Positions 30,047 through 40,789 are shown, numbered from the stretch's first letter. The stretch: 64,000 nt of DNA from Pseudomonas oryzihabitans (GCF_007665395.1 NZ_VDND01000001.1:744001-808000), one strand, 5' to 3'. The notes: generated by a model from the letters alone, not told the origin. Made by a program: numbers and translations.

Positions 30047-31254
30047 AGTGCCGCCAGTCCGCGGGCCAAATCCTGCTGCAGGTCACCGAGGTCTTCCAGG
30101 CCGACCGCCACGCGGATCAAGCTGTCACGGATACCGGCATTGGCCCGCTCGGCGGGCGACAGCCGACCATGGGAGGTGGTCGCCGGGTGGGCGATGGTGG
30201 TCTTGGTATCCCCCAGGTTGGTGGTGATGGAGATCATGCGGGTGGCATCGATGAAGCGCCAGGCGGCGTCACGGCCGCCCGCCACCTCGAAGGACACCAC
30301 GGCGCCGAAGGCCGATTGCTGGCGGCGGGCCAGGTCGTGCTGAGGATGGCTTTCCAGGCCGGCGTAGTGGACACGCTCGATACCGGGTTGCCCTTCCAGC
30401 CAACGCGCCAACTCCAGCGCGGTCTGGCTGTGCGCCTGCATGCGGATCTTCAACGTCTCCAGGCCCTTGAGGAACAGCCAGGCATTGAAGGGACTCAGGG
30501 TCGGACCGGCGGTGCGCAGGAAGCCCACCACCTCCTTCATCTGCTCGGCACGGCCAGCGACCACGCCACCCATGCCGCGGCCCTGGCCATCGATGTACTT
30601 GGTCGCCGAATGGATGACGATGTCGGCACCCAGCGCCAGTGGCTTCTGCAGTGCCGGGGTGCAGAAGCAGTTGTCGACCGCCAGCAGCGCGCCCTGGGCA
30701 TGGGCGATCCCGGCCAGGGCCGCGATGTCCACCAGCTCGGCCAGGGGATTGGACGGCGACTCGACGAAAAACAGCCGGGTATTCGGCTTGCAGGCCGCCT
30801 GCCAGGCGTCCAGATCGGCCAGCGGCGGATAGTCCACCTCGATGCCGAAGCGCTTGAAGTACTTCTCGAACAGGCTGATGGTGGAGCCGAACACGCTGCG
30901 CGAGACCAGCACGTGGTCGCCGGCGCTGCACAGGCTCATCACCATGGCCAGGATGGCCGACATGCCCGAGGCGGTGGCCACCGCCTGCTCCGCGCCTTCG
31001 AGGGCCGCGATCCGGGTCTCGAAGGTACGGACCGTGGGGTTGGTATAACGCGAATAGACGTTGCCCGGCACCTCGCCGGCGAAACGCGCCGCGGCATCCG
31101 CGGCGGTGCGGAACACGTAGCTGCTGGTCAGGAACAGGGCTTCGCCATGCTCGCCTTCCGGCGAGCGCTGCTGCCCTGCCCGCACCGCCAAGGTCTCGAA
31201 GGCCGCGCCCTCGAGATCACTGTCCAGGCGTCCGGCATCCCAGTCTTGGCTCAT
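30043..31254 (-). CDS. metZ: O-succinylhomoserine sulfhydrylase
   Basis: A 403-residue cystathionine gamma-synthase family enzyme using pyridoxal phosphate. It makes homocysteine directly from O-succinylhomoserine and sulfide, the direct sulfhydrylation route of methionine synthesis in Pseudomonas. Cofactor lysine is Lys219 in [18 protein letters not shown] near 68 and the cofactor-aspartate segment AVDNCF near 192 are typical. It follows purF by 10 bases, with no room for a separate promoter or riboswitch, and overlaps the SDR gene by 4 bases. Confidence 0.96.
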   Translation of the reverse strand: MSQDWDAGRLDSDLEGAAFETLAVRAGQQRSPEGEHGEALFLTSSYVFRTAADAAARFAGEVPGNVYSRYTNPTVRTFETRIAALEGAEQAVATASGMSAILAMVMSLCSAGDHVLVSRSVFGSTISLFEKYFKRFGIEVDYPPLADLDAWQAACKPNTRLFFVESPSNPLAELVDIAALAGIAHAQGALLAVDNCFCTPALQKPLALGADIVIHSATKYIDGQGRGMGGVVAGRAEQMKEVVGFLRTAGPTLSPFNAWLFLKGLETLKIRMQAHSQTALELARWLEGQPGIERVHYAGLESHPQHDLARRQQSAFGAVVSFEVAGGRDAAWRFIDATRMISITTNLGDTKTTIAHPATTSHGRLSPAERANAGIRDSLIRVAVGLEDLGDLQQDLARGLAAL

Positions 31255-31264
31255 GTGCAGCTCC

Positions 31265-32773
31265 TTAGTCGTTATAGAGATCGATGATGGCGCTGACGGC
31301 CTTGTGCTTGACCTTGGCGGCGTCGTTGCGCGCCTGCTCGATCCGATTCAGATAGGCGGCATCGACGTCGCCGGTGATGTACTCGCCATCGAACACCGCG
31401 CAGTCGAACTGCTCGACCTTGGGTGCCTTGCGGGTACGCACGGCTTCCTGCAGGTCCTGCAGATCCTGGTAGATCAGCCAGTCGGCACCGATCAGCTCGC
31501 CGACTTCCTCGGTGGTGCGGCCGTGGGCGATCAGCTCGTGCACGCTGGGCATGTCGATGCCGTAGACGTTGGGGAAGCGCACCGCCGGGGCCGCCGAGCA
31601 GAAGTAGACCTTCTTGGCGCCGGCCTCGCGGGCCATCTGGATGATCTGCTTGCAGGTGGTGCCACGGACGATGGAGTCGTCCACCAGCATCACGTTCTTG
31701 CCGCGGAACTCCAGCTCGATGGCATTGAGCTTCTGGCGCACCGACTTCTTGCGCGCGGCCTGGCCGGGCATGATGAAGGTCCGGCCGATGTAGCGGTTCT
31801 TGACGAAGCCCTCGCGGAACTTGACACCCAGGTGGTTGGCCAGCTCCAGCGCCGCGGTGCGGCTGGTGTCCGGAATCGGGATGACCACGTCGATGTCATG
31901 CTCGGGACGCTCGCGCTGGATCTTCTCGGCGAGCTTCTCGCCCATGCGCAGGCGCGCCTTGTACACCGAGATGCCATCGATGATGGAATCCGGCCGGGCC
32001 AGGTAGACGTGCTCGAAGATGCAGGGCGCATATTGTGGATTCTGCGCGCACTGGCGGGTGTAGAGGCGACCGTCTTCGGTGATGTACACCGCCTCGCCCG
32101 GTTCCAGGTCACGGATCAGGGTGAAGCCGAGCACGTCGAGGGCGACGCTCTCGGAGGCGATCATGTATTCCACGCCGTATTCGGTGTGACGCTGGCCGAA
32201 GACGATGGGGCGAATGGCGTTGGGATCGCGGAAGCCGACGATGCCGTAGCCGGTGACCATGGCCACCACGGCATAGCCGCCACGGCAGCGCTCATGCACC
32301 TCGGAGACCGCGGCGAAGACGTCGTCCTCGGTCGGCTGCAGCTTGTTGCGCACCGCCAGCTCGTGGGCGAAGACATTGAGCAGCACCTCGGAATCCGAGG
32401 TGGTGTTGACGTGGCGCAGATCGGATTCGTAGATCTCGCGGGACAGCTGCTCGACGTTGGTCAGGTTGCCGTTGTGCGCCAGGGTGATGCCATAGGGCGA
32501 GTTGACGTAGAACGGCTGCGCCTCGGCGGAGCTGGAGCTGCCGGCGGTGGGATAGCGCACGTGGCCGATGCCCATGTGGCCGACCAGGTGCTGCATGTGG
32601 CGCTGCTGGAAGACATCGCGGACCAGGCCGTTGTCTTTGCGCAGGAAGAGTTTACCGTCCAGGCTGGTGACGATACCGGCGGCATCCTGACCGCGATGTT
32701 GAAGGACGGTGAGCGCGTCGTACAACGACTGGTTGACGTTCGTCTTGCCCACGATACCTACGATGCCACACAT
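31265..32773 (-). CDS. purF: amidophosphoribosyltransferase
   Basis: First committed enzyme of purine synthesis: PRPP plus glutamine gives phosphoribosylamine. It is 502 residues. The start at 32773 was chosen because the mature enzyme must expose the nucleophile Cys2, and the sequence there begins [10 protein letters not shown]; a longer frame upstream has no family similarity. The glutaminase half has [12 protein letters not shown] and the phosphoribosyltransferase half has the PRPP motif [13 protein letters not shown] near residue 360. It lies 82 bases after cvpA, the usual partner. Confidence 0.98.
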   Translation of the reverse strand: MCGIVGIVGKTNVNQSLYDALTVLQHRGQDAAGIVTSLDGKLFLRKDNGLVRDVFQQRHMQHLVGHMGIGHVRYPTAGSSSSAEAQPFYVNSPYGITLAHNGNLTNVEQLSREIYESDLRHVNTTSDSEVLLNVFAHELAVRNKLQPTEDDVFAAVSEVHERCRGGYAVVAMVTGYGIVGFRDPNAIRPIVFGQRHTEYGVEYMIASESVALDVLGFTLIRDLEPGEAVYITEDGRLYTRQCAQNPQYAPCIFEHVYLARPDSIIDGISVYKARLRMGEKLAEKIQRERPEHDIDVVIPIPDTSRTAALELANHLGVKFREGFVKNRYIGRTFIMPGQAARKKSVRQKLNAIELEFRGKNVMLVDDSIVRGTTCKQIIQMAREAGAKKVYFCSAAPAVRFPNVYGIDMPSVHELIAHGRTTEEVGELIGADWLIYQDLQDLQEAVRTRKAPKVEQFDCAVFDGEYITGDVDAAYLNRIEQARNDAAKVKHKAVSAIIDLYND

Positions 32774-32855
32774 GTGACGCGACCCCACTGTTTCAAGTGA
32801 TGCGACGGCGAACCATCGCAGGATGACCCCGGCAATGCGAGGCCTGGAAAACCGT

Positions 32856-33401
32856 TCAAGGAGCCTTCGGCCCCAGCTGTGGCAACAGTTGCAGACTGGG
32901 CATGGGCGTCGCGCCCAGCCACTGGCCGGCAAACCCCAGCAGCAGATTCTTCGACCAATCGGCCACCAGGAGAAAATGTGGAACCAGCACCGACTGTTGC
33001 CACCAGCCATCCTGCTGGACCGGCCCCAGGCTCAACAGCCCCACGGCCACGGTGATCAGCAAGGCACCGCGGGCGGCACCGAAGGCCATGCCGAGAAACC
33101 GATCGGTGCCCGACAATCCGGTGACGCGGATCAATTCGCCAAGCAAGAAGCTCACCAGGGCGCCGACGAGCAGCGTCAGCACGAAAAGAATGACACAGGC
33201 GGCGATCACCCGCCCGGAAGGCACCTGAATATAGTCGACCAGATAGGTGGACAGGGCCCCACCGAAGACCCAGGCCACGCCACCGGCAACGATCCAGGTG
33301 GCCAATGACAAGGCTTCCTTGACGAAGCCGCGCCTGAGACTGATCAGGCTGGAAACGACGACGACGGCGACGATCGCCCAGTCCACCCAGGTGAAGCCCA
33401 C
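32856..33401 (-). CDS. cvpA: CvpA family inner-membrane protein
   Basis: A membrane protein of about 181 residues with four hydrophobic helices (roughly 5-25, 30-50, 62-85 and 100-120), as expected for CvpA (colicin V production protein). Its role is not settled; in enteric bacteria it affects membrane stress resistance. It precedes purF here as in many gamma-proteobacteria. I chose the GTG at 33401, giving [11 protein letters not shown], because family members start just before this segment. Upstream in-frame alternatives are GTG at 33413 and TTG at 33419; the latter lies inside the T-run of the hairpin. Confidence 0.88.
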   Translation of the reverse strand: MGFTWVDWAIVAVVVVSSLISLRRGFVKEALSLATWIVAGGVAWVFGGALSTYLVDYIQVPSGRVIAACVILFVLTLLVGALVSFLLGELIRVTGLSGTDRFLGMAFGAARGALLITVAVGLLSLGPVQQDGWWQQSVLVPHFLLVADWSKNLLLGFAGQWLGATPMPSLQLLPQLGPKAP

Positions 33402-33415
33402 GGCAAGGTCCACTA

Positions 33416-33446
33416 ACAAAAAGGCCCTGCATTCTAGCAGAGCCTT
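33416..33446 (-). terminator. hairpin with T-run between dedD and cvpA
   Basis: On the minus strand AAGGCTCTGC, a 6-base loop, and GCAGGGCCTT form a 10-base stem with one G-T pair, followed directly by TTTTT. It looks like a rho-independent terminator for the folC-dedD unit, or an attenuator, placed right before the cvpA start. Confidence 0.7.
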
Positions 33447-33455
33447 GTGACCGGG

Positions 33456-34121
33456 TTAACCGCGCTCGGGCTGAAAGCGTACGACGAAGCCCTTGACGCC
33501 ATTCTGCTTGTTGAGCTGATCGCGCAGCCGATCGGCCTCGCTGCGCTCTATCACCGGTCCGACGAAGACCCGATTCATGCCGTCGGCGGTCCGCACGTAG
33601 GCATTGTAGCCCTGGCTGCGCAGCTTGGCCTGCAGGGCATCGGCACTGGGCCGAGACGACAGGCTGGCGAGCTGGACCGACCAGCTGTTGGGCAGATTGG
33701 CCGCGCCCAGGCGCAATTCCGGCTTGGCCGCGGGCGCCGGAGTGGCCGCTGGCGCCGCCGGGGCACTGGCGACGGGCGCGGGGGCAGCAGGTGCCTTGGC
33801 GACCGGCGCGGCAGCTTGCGGCTGGGACGGCGCGGCATTGACCGGCGCATTCTGCGTCGGTGCCTGGCCGGCGGTACCGGCGATGGGCGTCTGCGGCTTG
33901 CCGAGCGGCTTGGCCGGCTCGTCCGGCACCACCACCACCGGCGGGGCTTCGGGCGTCTGCACCGGCTGGACCTCGGTGCTGGGCACGACGGGCGCCGCCG
34001 GCTGGGGCGGCGCCTCGACCACTACCTTGCGGGCGTCATCCTGGCGATTGAAGAGCATGGGCACGAAGATGATGATCAGCGCCAGCAGCACCAGCGCTCC
34101 GATGACTCTTTGCTTGAGCAT
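33456..34121 (-). CDS. dedD: SPOR-domain cell-division protein DedD
   Basis: A 221-residue protein with a short cytoplasmic start, one membrane helix (residues 7-24), a long Ala/Pro-rich periplasmic linker (about 35-140) and a C-terminal SPOR domain (about 145-220; SWSVQLASL near the start). SPOR domains bind denuded septal glycan. E. coli DedD has the same layout and promotes constriction. The gene follows folC by 3 bases and so shares its transcript. Assignment to DedD rather than another SPOR protein rests on this folC-dedD-cvpA order. Confidence 0.9.
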   Translation of the reverse strand: MLKQRVIGALVLLALIIIFVPMLFNRQDDARKVVVEAPPQPAAPVVPSTEVQPVQTPEAPPVVVVPDEPAKPLGKPQTPIAGTAGQAPTQNAPVNAAPSQPQAAAPVAKAPAAPAPVASAPAAPAATPAPAAKPELRLGAANLPNSWSVQLASLSSRPSADALQAKLRSQGYNAYVRTADGMNRVFVGPVIERSEADRLRDQLNKQNGVKGFVVRFQPERG

Positions 34122-34124
34122 GGG

Positions 34125-35417
34125 TTATGCCTCCGCGGATTCGGATGGGGAAGACAGCTGCGCGAGGACCTCGGCGACGCTGTAGAAGGAGCCGAACACG
34201 ACCACCTCGTCGTCCACCGCGCTGGCGGCCAGTTGCGCCTCGAAGGCGGCCAGCAGGGAGGCGTGGGCCTCGGCCTGGGCGCCGCGCGCGGCCAGGACTG
34301 CGGCCACCTCGGCACCGTCGCGACTGCGCGGGGTCGGCAGGGTTGCCACCGCCCAGCTGGCGAACAGGCGCTCCAGGAGCGCCAGGATGCCGTCCAGGTC
34401 CTTGTCGGCCAGGACGCCGAACACCGCGCGACGCACGCCTGCGATCGGCCTCATCGCCAGGCGCCGGGCCAGGTACTCGGCGGCATGGGGATTGTGGGCC
34501 ACGTCCAGCAGGACGCTGCGGGTCTCCCCTGCCCGCTCGACCTGGCGGCGATCGAGTCGTCCGGTCATGCGCGTCGCCTGCAGGGCCGCGGCGATCCGCT
34601 CCGGCAGCCAGGGCTGGTCGAGCAAGGCGTAGGCCTGCAAGGCCAGGGCGGCATTTTCCATGGGCAGGTCGAGCAATGGCAGACCGGGTAGCGCCAGGGC
34701 GTTGCCCTGGGCATCGCGTCCGCGCCAGAACCAGCCGGCGCTCTCGATCTGCAGATCGAAGGCTTCGCCGCGTAGCAGCAAGGGTGCACCCAGGCGCTCG
34801 GCGGCTTCGGTCAGCGGCGCCGGGGGCTCCAGATCGCCGCACAGGGCCGGCTTGCCGGCGCGGAAGATCCCGGCCTTTTCCACGGCCACGCTTTCGCGGG
34901 TGTCGCCCAGCCATTCGGCGTGATCCAGACCGATGCTGGTGACCAGCGCCAGATCGGCATCGATCAGATTGACCGCGTCCAGACGTCCGCCCAGACCGAC
35001 TTCGAGAACGGCCACGTCCAACTGGGCGCGCTCGAACAGCCAGAAGGCCGCCAGGGTACCCACTTCGAAATAGGTCAGACTGATCTCGCCGCGAGCGGCT
35101 TCGACCGCCGCGAAGGCGGTGCAGAGATCGCTATCGCTGGCGAGCGTGCCGTCGACATCGACACGCTCGTTGTAGCGCACCAGATGCGGCGAGGCATAGA
35201 CACCCACTCGCTGCCCGCTGGCACGCAGCAGGCTGGCGAGAAAGGCACAGGTAGAGCCCTTGCCGTTGGTGCCGGTCACGGTCACCACGCGCGGGGCGGG
35301 CCGGGTCAGCCCCAGCCGCTGCGCCACCTCGCGCACCCGGTCCAGGCCCATGTCGATCGCCGATGGATGCAGCTGCTCGAGATAGGCCAGCCACTGCGCG
35401 AGGCTGCGCGAAGCCAT
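34125..35417 (-). CDS. folC: bifunctional folylpolyglutamate/dihydrofolate synthase
   Basis: A 430-residue Mur-ligase-type enzyme that adds L-glutamate to dihydropteroate and to folates, using ATP. The P-loop is TVTGTNGKGSTCAFLAS near residues 46-63; VLEVGLGGRLDAVN near 135 and the ALVTSIGLDHAEWLG segment after it are family signatures. The start ATG overlaps the accD stop by one base (TGATG), so accD, folC and dedD form a coupled operon. Confidence 0.97.
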   Translation of the reverse strand: MASRSLAQWLAYLEQLHPSAIDMGLDRVREVAQRLGLTRPAPRVVTVTGTNGKGSTCAFLASLLRASGQRVGVYASPHLVRYNERVDVDGTLASDSDLCTAFAAVEAARGEISLTYFEVGTLAAFWLFERAQLDVAVLEVGLGGRLDAVNLIDADLALVTSIGLDHAEWLGDTRESVAVEKAGIFRAGKPALCGDLEPPAPLTEAAERLGAPLLLRGEAFDLQIESAGWFWRGRDAQGNALALPGLPLLDLPMENAALALQAYALLDQPWLPERIAAALQATRMTGRLDRRQVERAGETRSVLLDVAHNPHAAEYLARRLAMRPIAGVRRAVFGVLADKDLDGILALLERLFASWAVATLPTPRSRDGAEVAAVLAARGAQAEAHASLLAAFEAQLAASAVDDEVVVFGSFYSVAEVLAQLSSPSESAEA

Positions 35418-36286
35418 CAGGCGGCCGGGGCCGGCTGGTGCTGGAAGGTCGCCAGCAGGCGCGCCAGACGGTCACGCAGCTCCTTGCGCGGCACGATGAG
35501 GTCAACCGCACCGTGGTCCAGCAGGAACTCGCTGCGCTGGAAGCCTTCCGGCAGCTTCTCGCGCACGGTCTGCTCGATCACGCGCGGACCGGCGAAGCCG
35601 ATGAGGGCCTTGGGTTCGGCGACGATGACGTCACCCAGCATGGCCAGGCTGGCGGAAACCCCACCGTAGACCGGATCGGTCAAGACGGAAATGAAGGGAA
35701 TGCCCTCTTCGCGCAACCGGGCCAGGACCGCGGAGGTCTTGGCCATCTGCATGAGGGAAATCAGGGCTTCCTGCATCCGCGCACCGCCCGAGGCGGAGAA
35801 GCAGATCAGCGGGCAGCGCTCTTCCAGCGCCACGTTCGCGGCGCGCACGAAGCGTTCGCCGACCACGGCGCCCATGGAACCGCCCATGAAGGAGAATTCG
35901 AAGGCGCAGACCGCCACCGGCATGCCCTTGAGCGAGCCACGCATGGAGATCAGGGCGTCTTTTTCGCCGGTTTCCTTTTGCGCCGCGGTGAAACGGTCCT
36001 TGTACTTCTTGCTGTCGCGGAATTTCAGCCGGTCCACTGGCTCCAGCTCGGTACCCAGTTCTTCACGACCTTCAGCGTCGAGGAAGATGTCCAGGCGACG
36101 ACGCGCATTGATGCGCATGTGGTGACCACACTTCAGGCACACGTCCAGGTTCTTTTCCAGCTCCGGACGGTAGAGGACCGCTTCGCAGGCCGGACACTTG
36201 TGCCAAAGACCTTCCGGCACCGAACTGCGCTTCACCTCGGACCGCATGATGGAAGGAATCAGTTTGTCGACCAGCCAATTGCTCAT
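35417..36286 (-). CDS. accD: acetyl-CoA carboxylase carboxyltransferase subunit beta
   Basis: The 289-residue beta subunit of the carboxyltransferase that transfers CO2 from carboxybiotin to acetyl-CoA, the first step of fatty acid synthesis; it pairs with AccA, which is not in the window. The zinc ribbon is CPACEAVLY near residue 31 with CLKCGHH about 15 residues later. The start at 36286 ([12 protein letters not shown]) matches the family; an upstream in-frame ATG adds residues without similarity. Length matches Pseudomonas AccD (about 290). Confidence 0.97.
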   Translation of the reverse strand: MSNWLVDKLIPSIMRSEVKRSSVPEGLWHKCPACEAVLYRPELEKNLDVCLKCGHHMRINARRRLDIFLDAEGREELGTELEPVDRLKFRDSKKYKDRFTAAQKETGEKDALISMRGSLKGMPVAVCAFEFSFMGGSMGAVVGERFVRAANVALEERCPLICFSASGGARMQEALISLMQMAKTSAVLARLREEGIPFISVLTDPVYGGVSASLAMLGDVIVAEPKALIGFAGPRVIEQTVREKLPEGFQRSEFLLDHGAVDLIVPRKELRDRLARLLATFQHQPAPAA

Positions 36287-36497
36287 GCATCTCTCTCCAC
36301 TTGCATGGGCTCCCAGCGCGGCCTGAGCCACGCCTTCCTTGAGCATCTGTAATGAATTCGGCAACGCCCGCTGTTTCCCGGGCCGCTACCCTGTTGTCTC
36401 ATGCCGGCTCGCCGGGAGCCGGACGGCAGACCCACCCAGGGTAGGCCTGCTCGAATATGTCGCAGGAATGGACGGCAACCACGTGGCGAGGGTCACA

Positions 36498-37127
36498 TCA
36501 GGCGACCGGCGCACCTCGCACCGCCGCCACGAAGCGCGCGATCTCGGCGGCATCCTTGATGCCCTTGGCCTGCTCTACGCCGCCGCTCACGTCCACGCCA
36601 TAGGGCCGGGACGCCGCGATGGCGGTAGCGACGTTAGCCGCTTCCAGGCCACCCGCCACGATCAGGGGCAACGGCAGATCCCGCGGCACCCGCGTCCAGT
36701 CGAAGGCTTGACCGGTCCCACCGGGCACGCCGGCCACATAGGTATCCAGCAGCAAGCCGCGGGCGCCGGCATAGTCACGGGCGACGGCCGCAAGGTCGAT
36801 ATCCTCGCGCATGCGCAGCGCCTTGATATAGGGACGGCGATAACGGGCGCACTGCGCGGGCGATTCCTCGCCGTGGAATTGCAGGAGGTCCAGGGGCACG
36901 GCATCCAGCATCTCCTCGATCTCGCAGGGCGAGGCATCGACGAAGAGCCCGACACTGGTGACGAAGGGCGGCAGCGCCGCGACGATCTGGCGCGCCTGGG
37001 CAGCGCTCACCGCCCGCGGGCTGCGCGCATAGAACACCAGGCCGATGGCATCGGCGCCGGCGGCCGCGGCGGCCAGGGCATCCTCGACGCGGGTGATGCC
37101 GCAGATCTTCACTCGAACGTTAGCCAA
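36498..37127 (-). CDS. trpF: phosphoribosylanthranilate isomerase
   Basis: A TIM-barrel enzyme of about 209 residues catalysing the Amadori rearrangement of phosphoribosylanthranilate in tryptophan synthesis. The catalytic Cys is in VKICGITR near residue 8 and the catalytic Asp is in GVDVSGGVE near the C-terminus. I chose the TTG at 37127, which has GAGG 10 bases upstream and gives [10 protein letters not shown], close to family starts. Another in-frame TTG at 37148 would add 7 residues. The gene lies between truA and accD as in other Pseudomonas, away from the other trp genes. Confidence 0.93.
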   Translation of the reverse strand: MANVRVKICGITRVEDALAAAAAGADAIGLVFYARSPRAVSAAQARQIVAALPPFVTSVGLFVDASPCEIEEMLDAVPLDLLQFHGEESPAQCARYRRPYIKALRMREDIDLAAVARDYAGARGLLLDTYVAGVPGGTGQAFDWTRVPRDLPLPLIVAGGLEAANVATAIAASRPYGVDVSGGVEQAKGIKDAAEIARFVAAVRGAPVA

Positions 37128-37181
37128 ACCGGAATGACCTCGTTCCAAATCGATGGATGTTAGCAGACCACCCGCGCAGCG

Positions 37182-38033
37182 TCAGCCCGGGAGGTCATCC
37201 AGCTCGGGGATATGGCCGAGGAACAGCGGCCCCAGCGGCCGCTTGGGCACGGGCGTGCTCGCGGGATACTCGGCGTCCACCAGGTAGAGGCCGTAGGGAT
37301 GGGCGGTGACGCCTCCCAGCCGTCGCTCGCGCGCCGCCAGGACCTCGGCGACCCACTCCACGGGCCGGTCGCCACAGCCCACCGCCATCAGCACCCCGGC
37401 GATGTTGCGCACCATGTGGTGCAGGAAGGCATTGGCGCGGATGTCCAGGACGATCAGCCGCCCGCTCTGCCAGAGGCGCAGGTGGTGGATGGTCTTGATC
37501 GCCGACTTGGCCTGGCAGGCCTTGGCCCGGAAAGAGGTGAAATCATGGGTACCGAGCAGCACCTGGGCCGCCTCGCGCATGGGCTCGATACGCAGCGGAC
37601 GATGATTCCAGGTGACCTCCTCCGCCAGGTGCGCAGGCCGGATCGGATCGTTGTAGATCACATAGCGGTAGCGCCGCGCCATGGCGCTGAAACGGGCATG
37701 GAATTCGTTGCTGACCGGCTTGACCCAGGTGACGCTGATGTCGGACGGCAGATTGGCGTTGGTGCCCATCACCCAGGCCTTGAGTGGCCGCGCGACCGGG
37801 GACTCGAAATGCACCACCTGGCCGGTGGCGTGCACGCCACAGTCGGTACGGCCCGCGCAATGCAGCGCGATGGGCGCAGCGGCGACCTCGGACAGGGCGT
37901 CTTCCAGGGTCTCCTGGACGGAGCGCACGCCAGGCTGCTGGCGCTGCCAGCCACGATAGCGGGCGCCCTTGTACTCGACTCCGAGCGCGATACGCTGCGG
38001 CGGGACGATGATGGTGGGGTCTAGAAAATCCAA
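37182..38033 (-). CDS. truA: tRNA pseudouridine(38-40) synthase
   Basis: A 283-residue TruA family enzyme that converts uridines 38-40 of the tRNA anticodon stem-loop to pseudouridine. The catalytic Asp64 is in CAGRTDCGVHATGQV. RRYRYVIYN near 140 and FLHHMVRNIAG near 215 are further signatures. It follows the fimV terminator. Confidence 0.97.
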   Translation of the reverse strand: MDFLDPTIIVPPQRIALGVEYKGARYRGWQRQQPGVRSVQETLEDALSEVAAAPIALHCAGRTDCGVHATGQVVHFESPVARPLKAWVMGTNANLPSDISVTWVKPVSNEFHARFSAMARRYRYVIYNDPIRPAHLAEEVTWNHRPLRIEPMREAAQVLLGTHDFTSFRAKACQAKSAIKTIHHLRLWQSGRLIVLDIRANAFLHHMVRNIAGVLMAVGCGDRPVEWVAEVLAARERRLGGVTAHPYGLYLVDAEYPASTPVPKRPLGPLFLGHIPELDDLPG

Positions 38034-38048
38034 GACGACGGCCAGGCG

Positions 38049-38082
38049 AAAAAAAGGGGAGGCAGCTTATAGCGCCTCCCCT
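38049..38082 (-). terminator. rho-independent terminator of fimV
   Basis: On the minus strand AGGGGAGGC and GCCTCCCCT form a 9-base perfect stem with a 10-base loop, followed by seven T. It lies 20 bases after the fimV stop and before truA. Confidence 0.9.
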
Positions 38083-38104
38083 CCTCTGCCAAGTCCGGCC
38101 AGCC

Positions 38105-40789
38105 TTAGCTGAGCTGGGCGATGATCTCGCGCGCTTCCTGCTGCTGCCCGGCGTTACCCTCGGCCAATACCTCGTCGAGGATGTCCCGGGCACCTTCCGG
38201 ATCGCCCATGTCGATGTAGGCACGCGCCAGGTCCAGCTTGGTGGCAGTCTCGTCTTCGCCGGACAGGAAGTCGAAGTCGTCCAGACCGTCCCCACCGGTG
38301 GTGCCGCTGGTGGTCTCGGCATCGAACTGGCGGGAGGCTTCCTGCAGGCGGGCGGCGAATTCCTCGTCGCTTTCGCGCTTGGGCGCCGGCTGCTCGTCGT
38401 CGAAGTCGGACAGATCGAAACTCGCGGGCAATTCGGCGTCGGCCGTCGAGGTCGCCGGCGGCGCCAGCGGCTCGTCGAAGGCCGAGCCGCTGGCGCCGGA
38501 ATCCGCAAGGGGCTCCTCGTGCGCCAGGTCACCCTGCCGCTCGAATTCGCTGAAGTCCAGGGCGAAATCGTCATCCTTGGCGGCGGGAGTCGCCGCCGGG
38601 GTGGCCGCGGGCTCGGCATCGAAATTGAGATCGAAGTCGAAATCGTCACGGGACTCGACGCTGTTGGCCTTGGCCTCGGCGAAGGCTTCGCCGAACAGCG
38701 GCTCCTCGGCCGGACCGCCGGGCTGATGGCCCTGGGTGTCCTCGCTGCCGAAGTCATCCAGGGACAGGTCGAAGTCCTGACTGTCTTCGGTGGCGGAGAA
38801 GCCCTGGTTGCGGGACTCCTCCTGGCTGAGCTCGTGCGCAGCTGCCAGGGCCGCCGCCCCGATCGCCGCGGAGGCCACGGCCACCGTCGCCATGGCGGGG
38901 TAGCGCGACTTCAGGTGATCGACGGCAGGCTGGGCACCACCGATTTCCTTCAGCTCGCGCTCCTCGCGCTGGAAGCCGTCCTTGTCGCCCATCTCGGCAT
39001 AGACTTCCATGAGCTTGAGGCGCAGATCGGCGCGGTGGGGCTCCTGGTCGCTCGCCTTCTTGAGTACTTCGGCAGCCTGACTGAACCGGCCATAGGCCAT
39101 GTAGATGTCTGCCTGGCCGAGCGCGTCGTCCTGGGCATCGGCATCGCGTGCCGCGTCAGGAGAGCCCTGACCCAGTTCGAGCCCGGCGAGACCGTGATGG
39201 TCACCGAGCTCCGGGTCCGTATCGAATACGGTATCGGTTCGTGCGGCTTCGGCCTCGCGCTCACGCTCGGCTTCCTTCACCGCATTGCGCCGCGAATTGA
39301 TCATCAGCAATACCAGCAGGGCCAGTAGCGCGCTGCCGCCGATGATGCCCAACCACAGCGGGTTGCTGAGAATCTCGTCGAGGAAGCTGTTGGTCGCCTC
39401 GGTCGGCTCGGTCGCCGGGCTGCTCGGGGTAACCGGAATCACCTTGGGCTCGCTGGGACTGGCGGCGGGCGGCGCTGCACCGGTACCGCCCTCACTGGCC
39501 GGCGCCGTGGCCGCCGGGGCCTGGCTGGCCTCCGCCGTAGGCGTAGCCGGGGCGGCCGCTGCGGGATCCTGGGATGTCGGCGCCGTGCCATTGCCGGCTG
39601 GCTGGGCTGGCGCCGCGGCCTCCGGTGCGGCGGGCACCTGCGCGGGCTGGCCTGCTGCCTGCGGATTGGCCATGTTGGCCTGCATGCGGGCCAGTTGGGC
39701 ATCCTTGAGCTGCATGATCTTCTGCAGCTTGTCGAGCTGCGACTGGAGGTCGCCCAGCCGACTCTTGAGTTCTTCGTTCTCGCGACGCGTGGTATCCAGG
39801 CTTTCCTGGGTCACCGCAAGACGATCGGCGAGCGACTGGTCACTCCCCTTGCCACCGCTCGCTTCGCCCGTGCGACCGGACGCCTGGCCAGACAGCAGCT
39901 TGAGGTTGTCCTTGGGTGCCGGCGCAGCGGGCGCCTCGTTGGCGCTCGGCTGCGCGGACGCGTCTACCTGCCGGCGCGGGGTGCCGGCAGGCGCACTGTC
40001 GCCACCCTGTTTCCAGCTGCGGGTCTGCCGGGCGATTTCCGCCACCGCCTCACGCTGGGAGCGCGTGCGGGCCTGGGTCTGGTCGGGCAGGCGCAGCACC
40101 TGCCCGCTTTTCATGAGATTGATGTTGCGATCGATGAAGGCATCCGGATTCAGGTCCTGGATCGCCAGCATGGTCTGGTCGACGCTAACGCCCGAGGTGG
40201 GACGATTGCGCGCCGCGACCTCCCACAGCGTGTCGCGTGGCTCGGTGGTGTAGGTTCCTGGCGCCTGAGCCGTGGCGGGCTCCTGGGCAACGGGCGCGGC
40301 TGCCGGACGGGGTGCCGCCGGCGCCGGGGTACGAGCACGCGGGGTCGCCGGTACCTGAGGCGCAAAAGGCGCCGCCGCGGCCTGCGGAGTATACAGCGGC
40401 GGATCCAGCAGCACCGTGTACTCACGCAGGATCCGGCCGCTGGGCCAATTCACCTCGAGCAGAAAATTGAGATAGGGCTCGCGCACCGGGCGCGCGGACG
40501 TCACGCGGATGACCGTGCGACCGTTGCGCACCTCGGGGGTGAACTTGAGGTCGTTGAGGAAGAACGCACGGTCGACGCCCGCCTTGCCGAATTCCTCGGC
40601 GGACGCCAGATTGGGTCTCAGCTCGGCGGTGCCGAGGTCGCGCAGGTCCGACAGATCGATGGTGGCATCGAAAGGCTGGTTGAGGGCTGAGTTGAGATGG
40701 ATCTCGCCTAGGCTGAGCGCCTGGGCGGCGCCAGACATCAAGGCGCTAGCCGCTGCAATTGCCCGCACCAGTTTCTGAACTCGAACCAT
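38105..40789 (-). CDS. fimV: FimV/HubP-type polar organiser, peptidoglycan-binding
   Basis: An 894-residue inner-membrane protein needed in Pseudomonas for type IV pilus function and polar organisation. In order it has a signal sequence (1-25), the conserved FimV N-terminal domain (about 26-130; LGEIHLNSALNQPFDA), a Pro/Ala-rich linker, a LysM domain (about 178-235), a coiled coil (about 325-375), a Pro/Ala-rich spacer, one membrane helix (near 480; IIGGSALLALLVLLM), then a long acidic cytoplasmic part with a TPR-like segment near 560-620 and the C-terminal FimV motif (DLARAYIDMGDPEGA). The cytoplasmic part repeats Asp/Glu-rich patches, as in HubP proteins. It sits next to usg-asd as in P. 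aeruginosa. Confidence 0.95.
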   Translation of the reverse strand: MVRVQKLVRAIAAASALMSGAAQALSLGEIHLNSALNQPFDATIDLSDLRDLGTAELRPNLASAEEFGKAGVDRAFFLNDLKFTPEVRNGRTVIRVTSARPVREPYLNFLLEVNWPSGRILREYTVLLDPPLYTPQAAAAPFAPQVPATPRARTPAPAAPRPAAAPVAQEPATAQAPGTYTTEPRDTLWEVAARNRPTSGVSVDQTMLAIQDLNPDAFIDRNINLMKSGQVLRLPDQTQARTRSQREAVAEIARQTRSWKQGGDSAPAGTPRRQVDASAQPSANEAPAAPAPKDNLKLLSGQASGRTGEASGGKGSDQSLADRLAVTQESLDTTRRENEELKSRLGDLQSQLDKLQKIMQLKDAQLARMQANMANPQAAGQPAQVPAAPEAAAPAQPAGNGTAPTSQDPAAAAPATPTAEASQAPAATAPASEGGTGAAPPAASPSEPKVIPVTPSSPATEPTEATNSFLDEILSNPLWLGIIGGSALLALLVLLMINSRRNAVKEAEREREAEAARTDTVFDTDPELGDHHGLAGLELGQGSPDAARDADAQDDALGQADIYMAYGRFSQAAEVLKKASDQEPHRADLRLKLMEVYAEMGDKDGFQREERELKEIGGAQPAVDHLKSRYPAMATVAVASAAIGAAALAAAHELSQEESRNQGFSATEDSQDFDLSLDDFGSEDTQGHQPGGPAEEPLFGEAFAEAKANSVESRDDFDFDLNFDAEPAATPAATPAAKDDDFALDFSEFERQGDLAHEEPLADSGASGSAFDEPLAPPATSTADAELPASFDLSDFDDEQPAPKRESDEEFAARLQEASRQFDAETTSGTTGGDGLDDFDFLSGEDETATKLDLARAYIDMGDPEGARDILDEVLAEGNAGQQQEAREIIAQLS

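Noticed and set aside
32774..33010. N-terminal extension of PurF
   Set aside because: PurF needs Cys2 as nucleophile, exposed only with the start at 32773; the extension is a shadow of cvpA.
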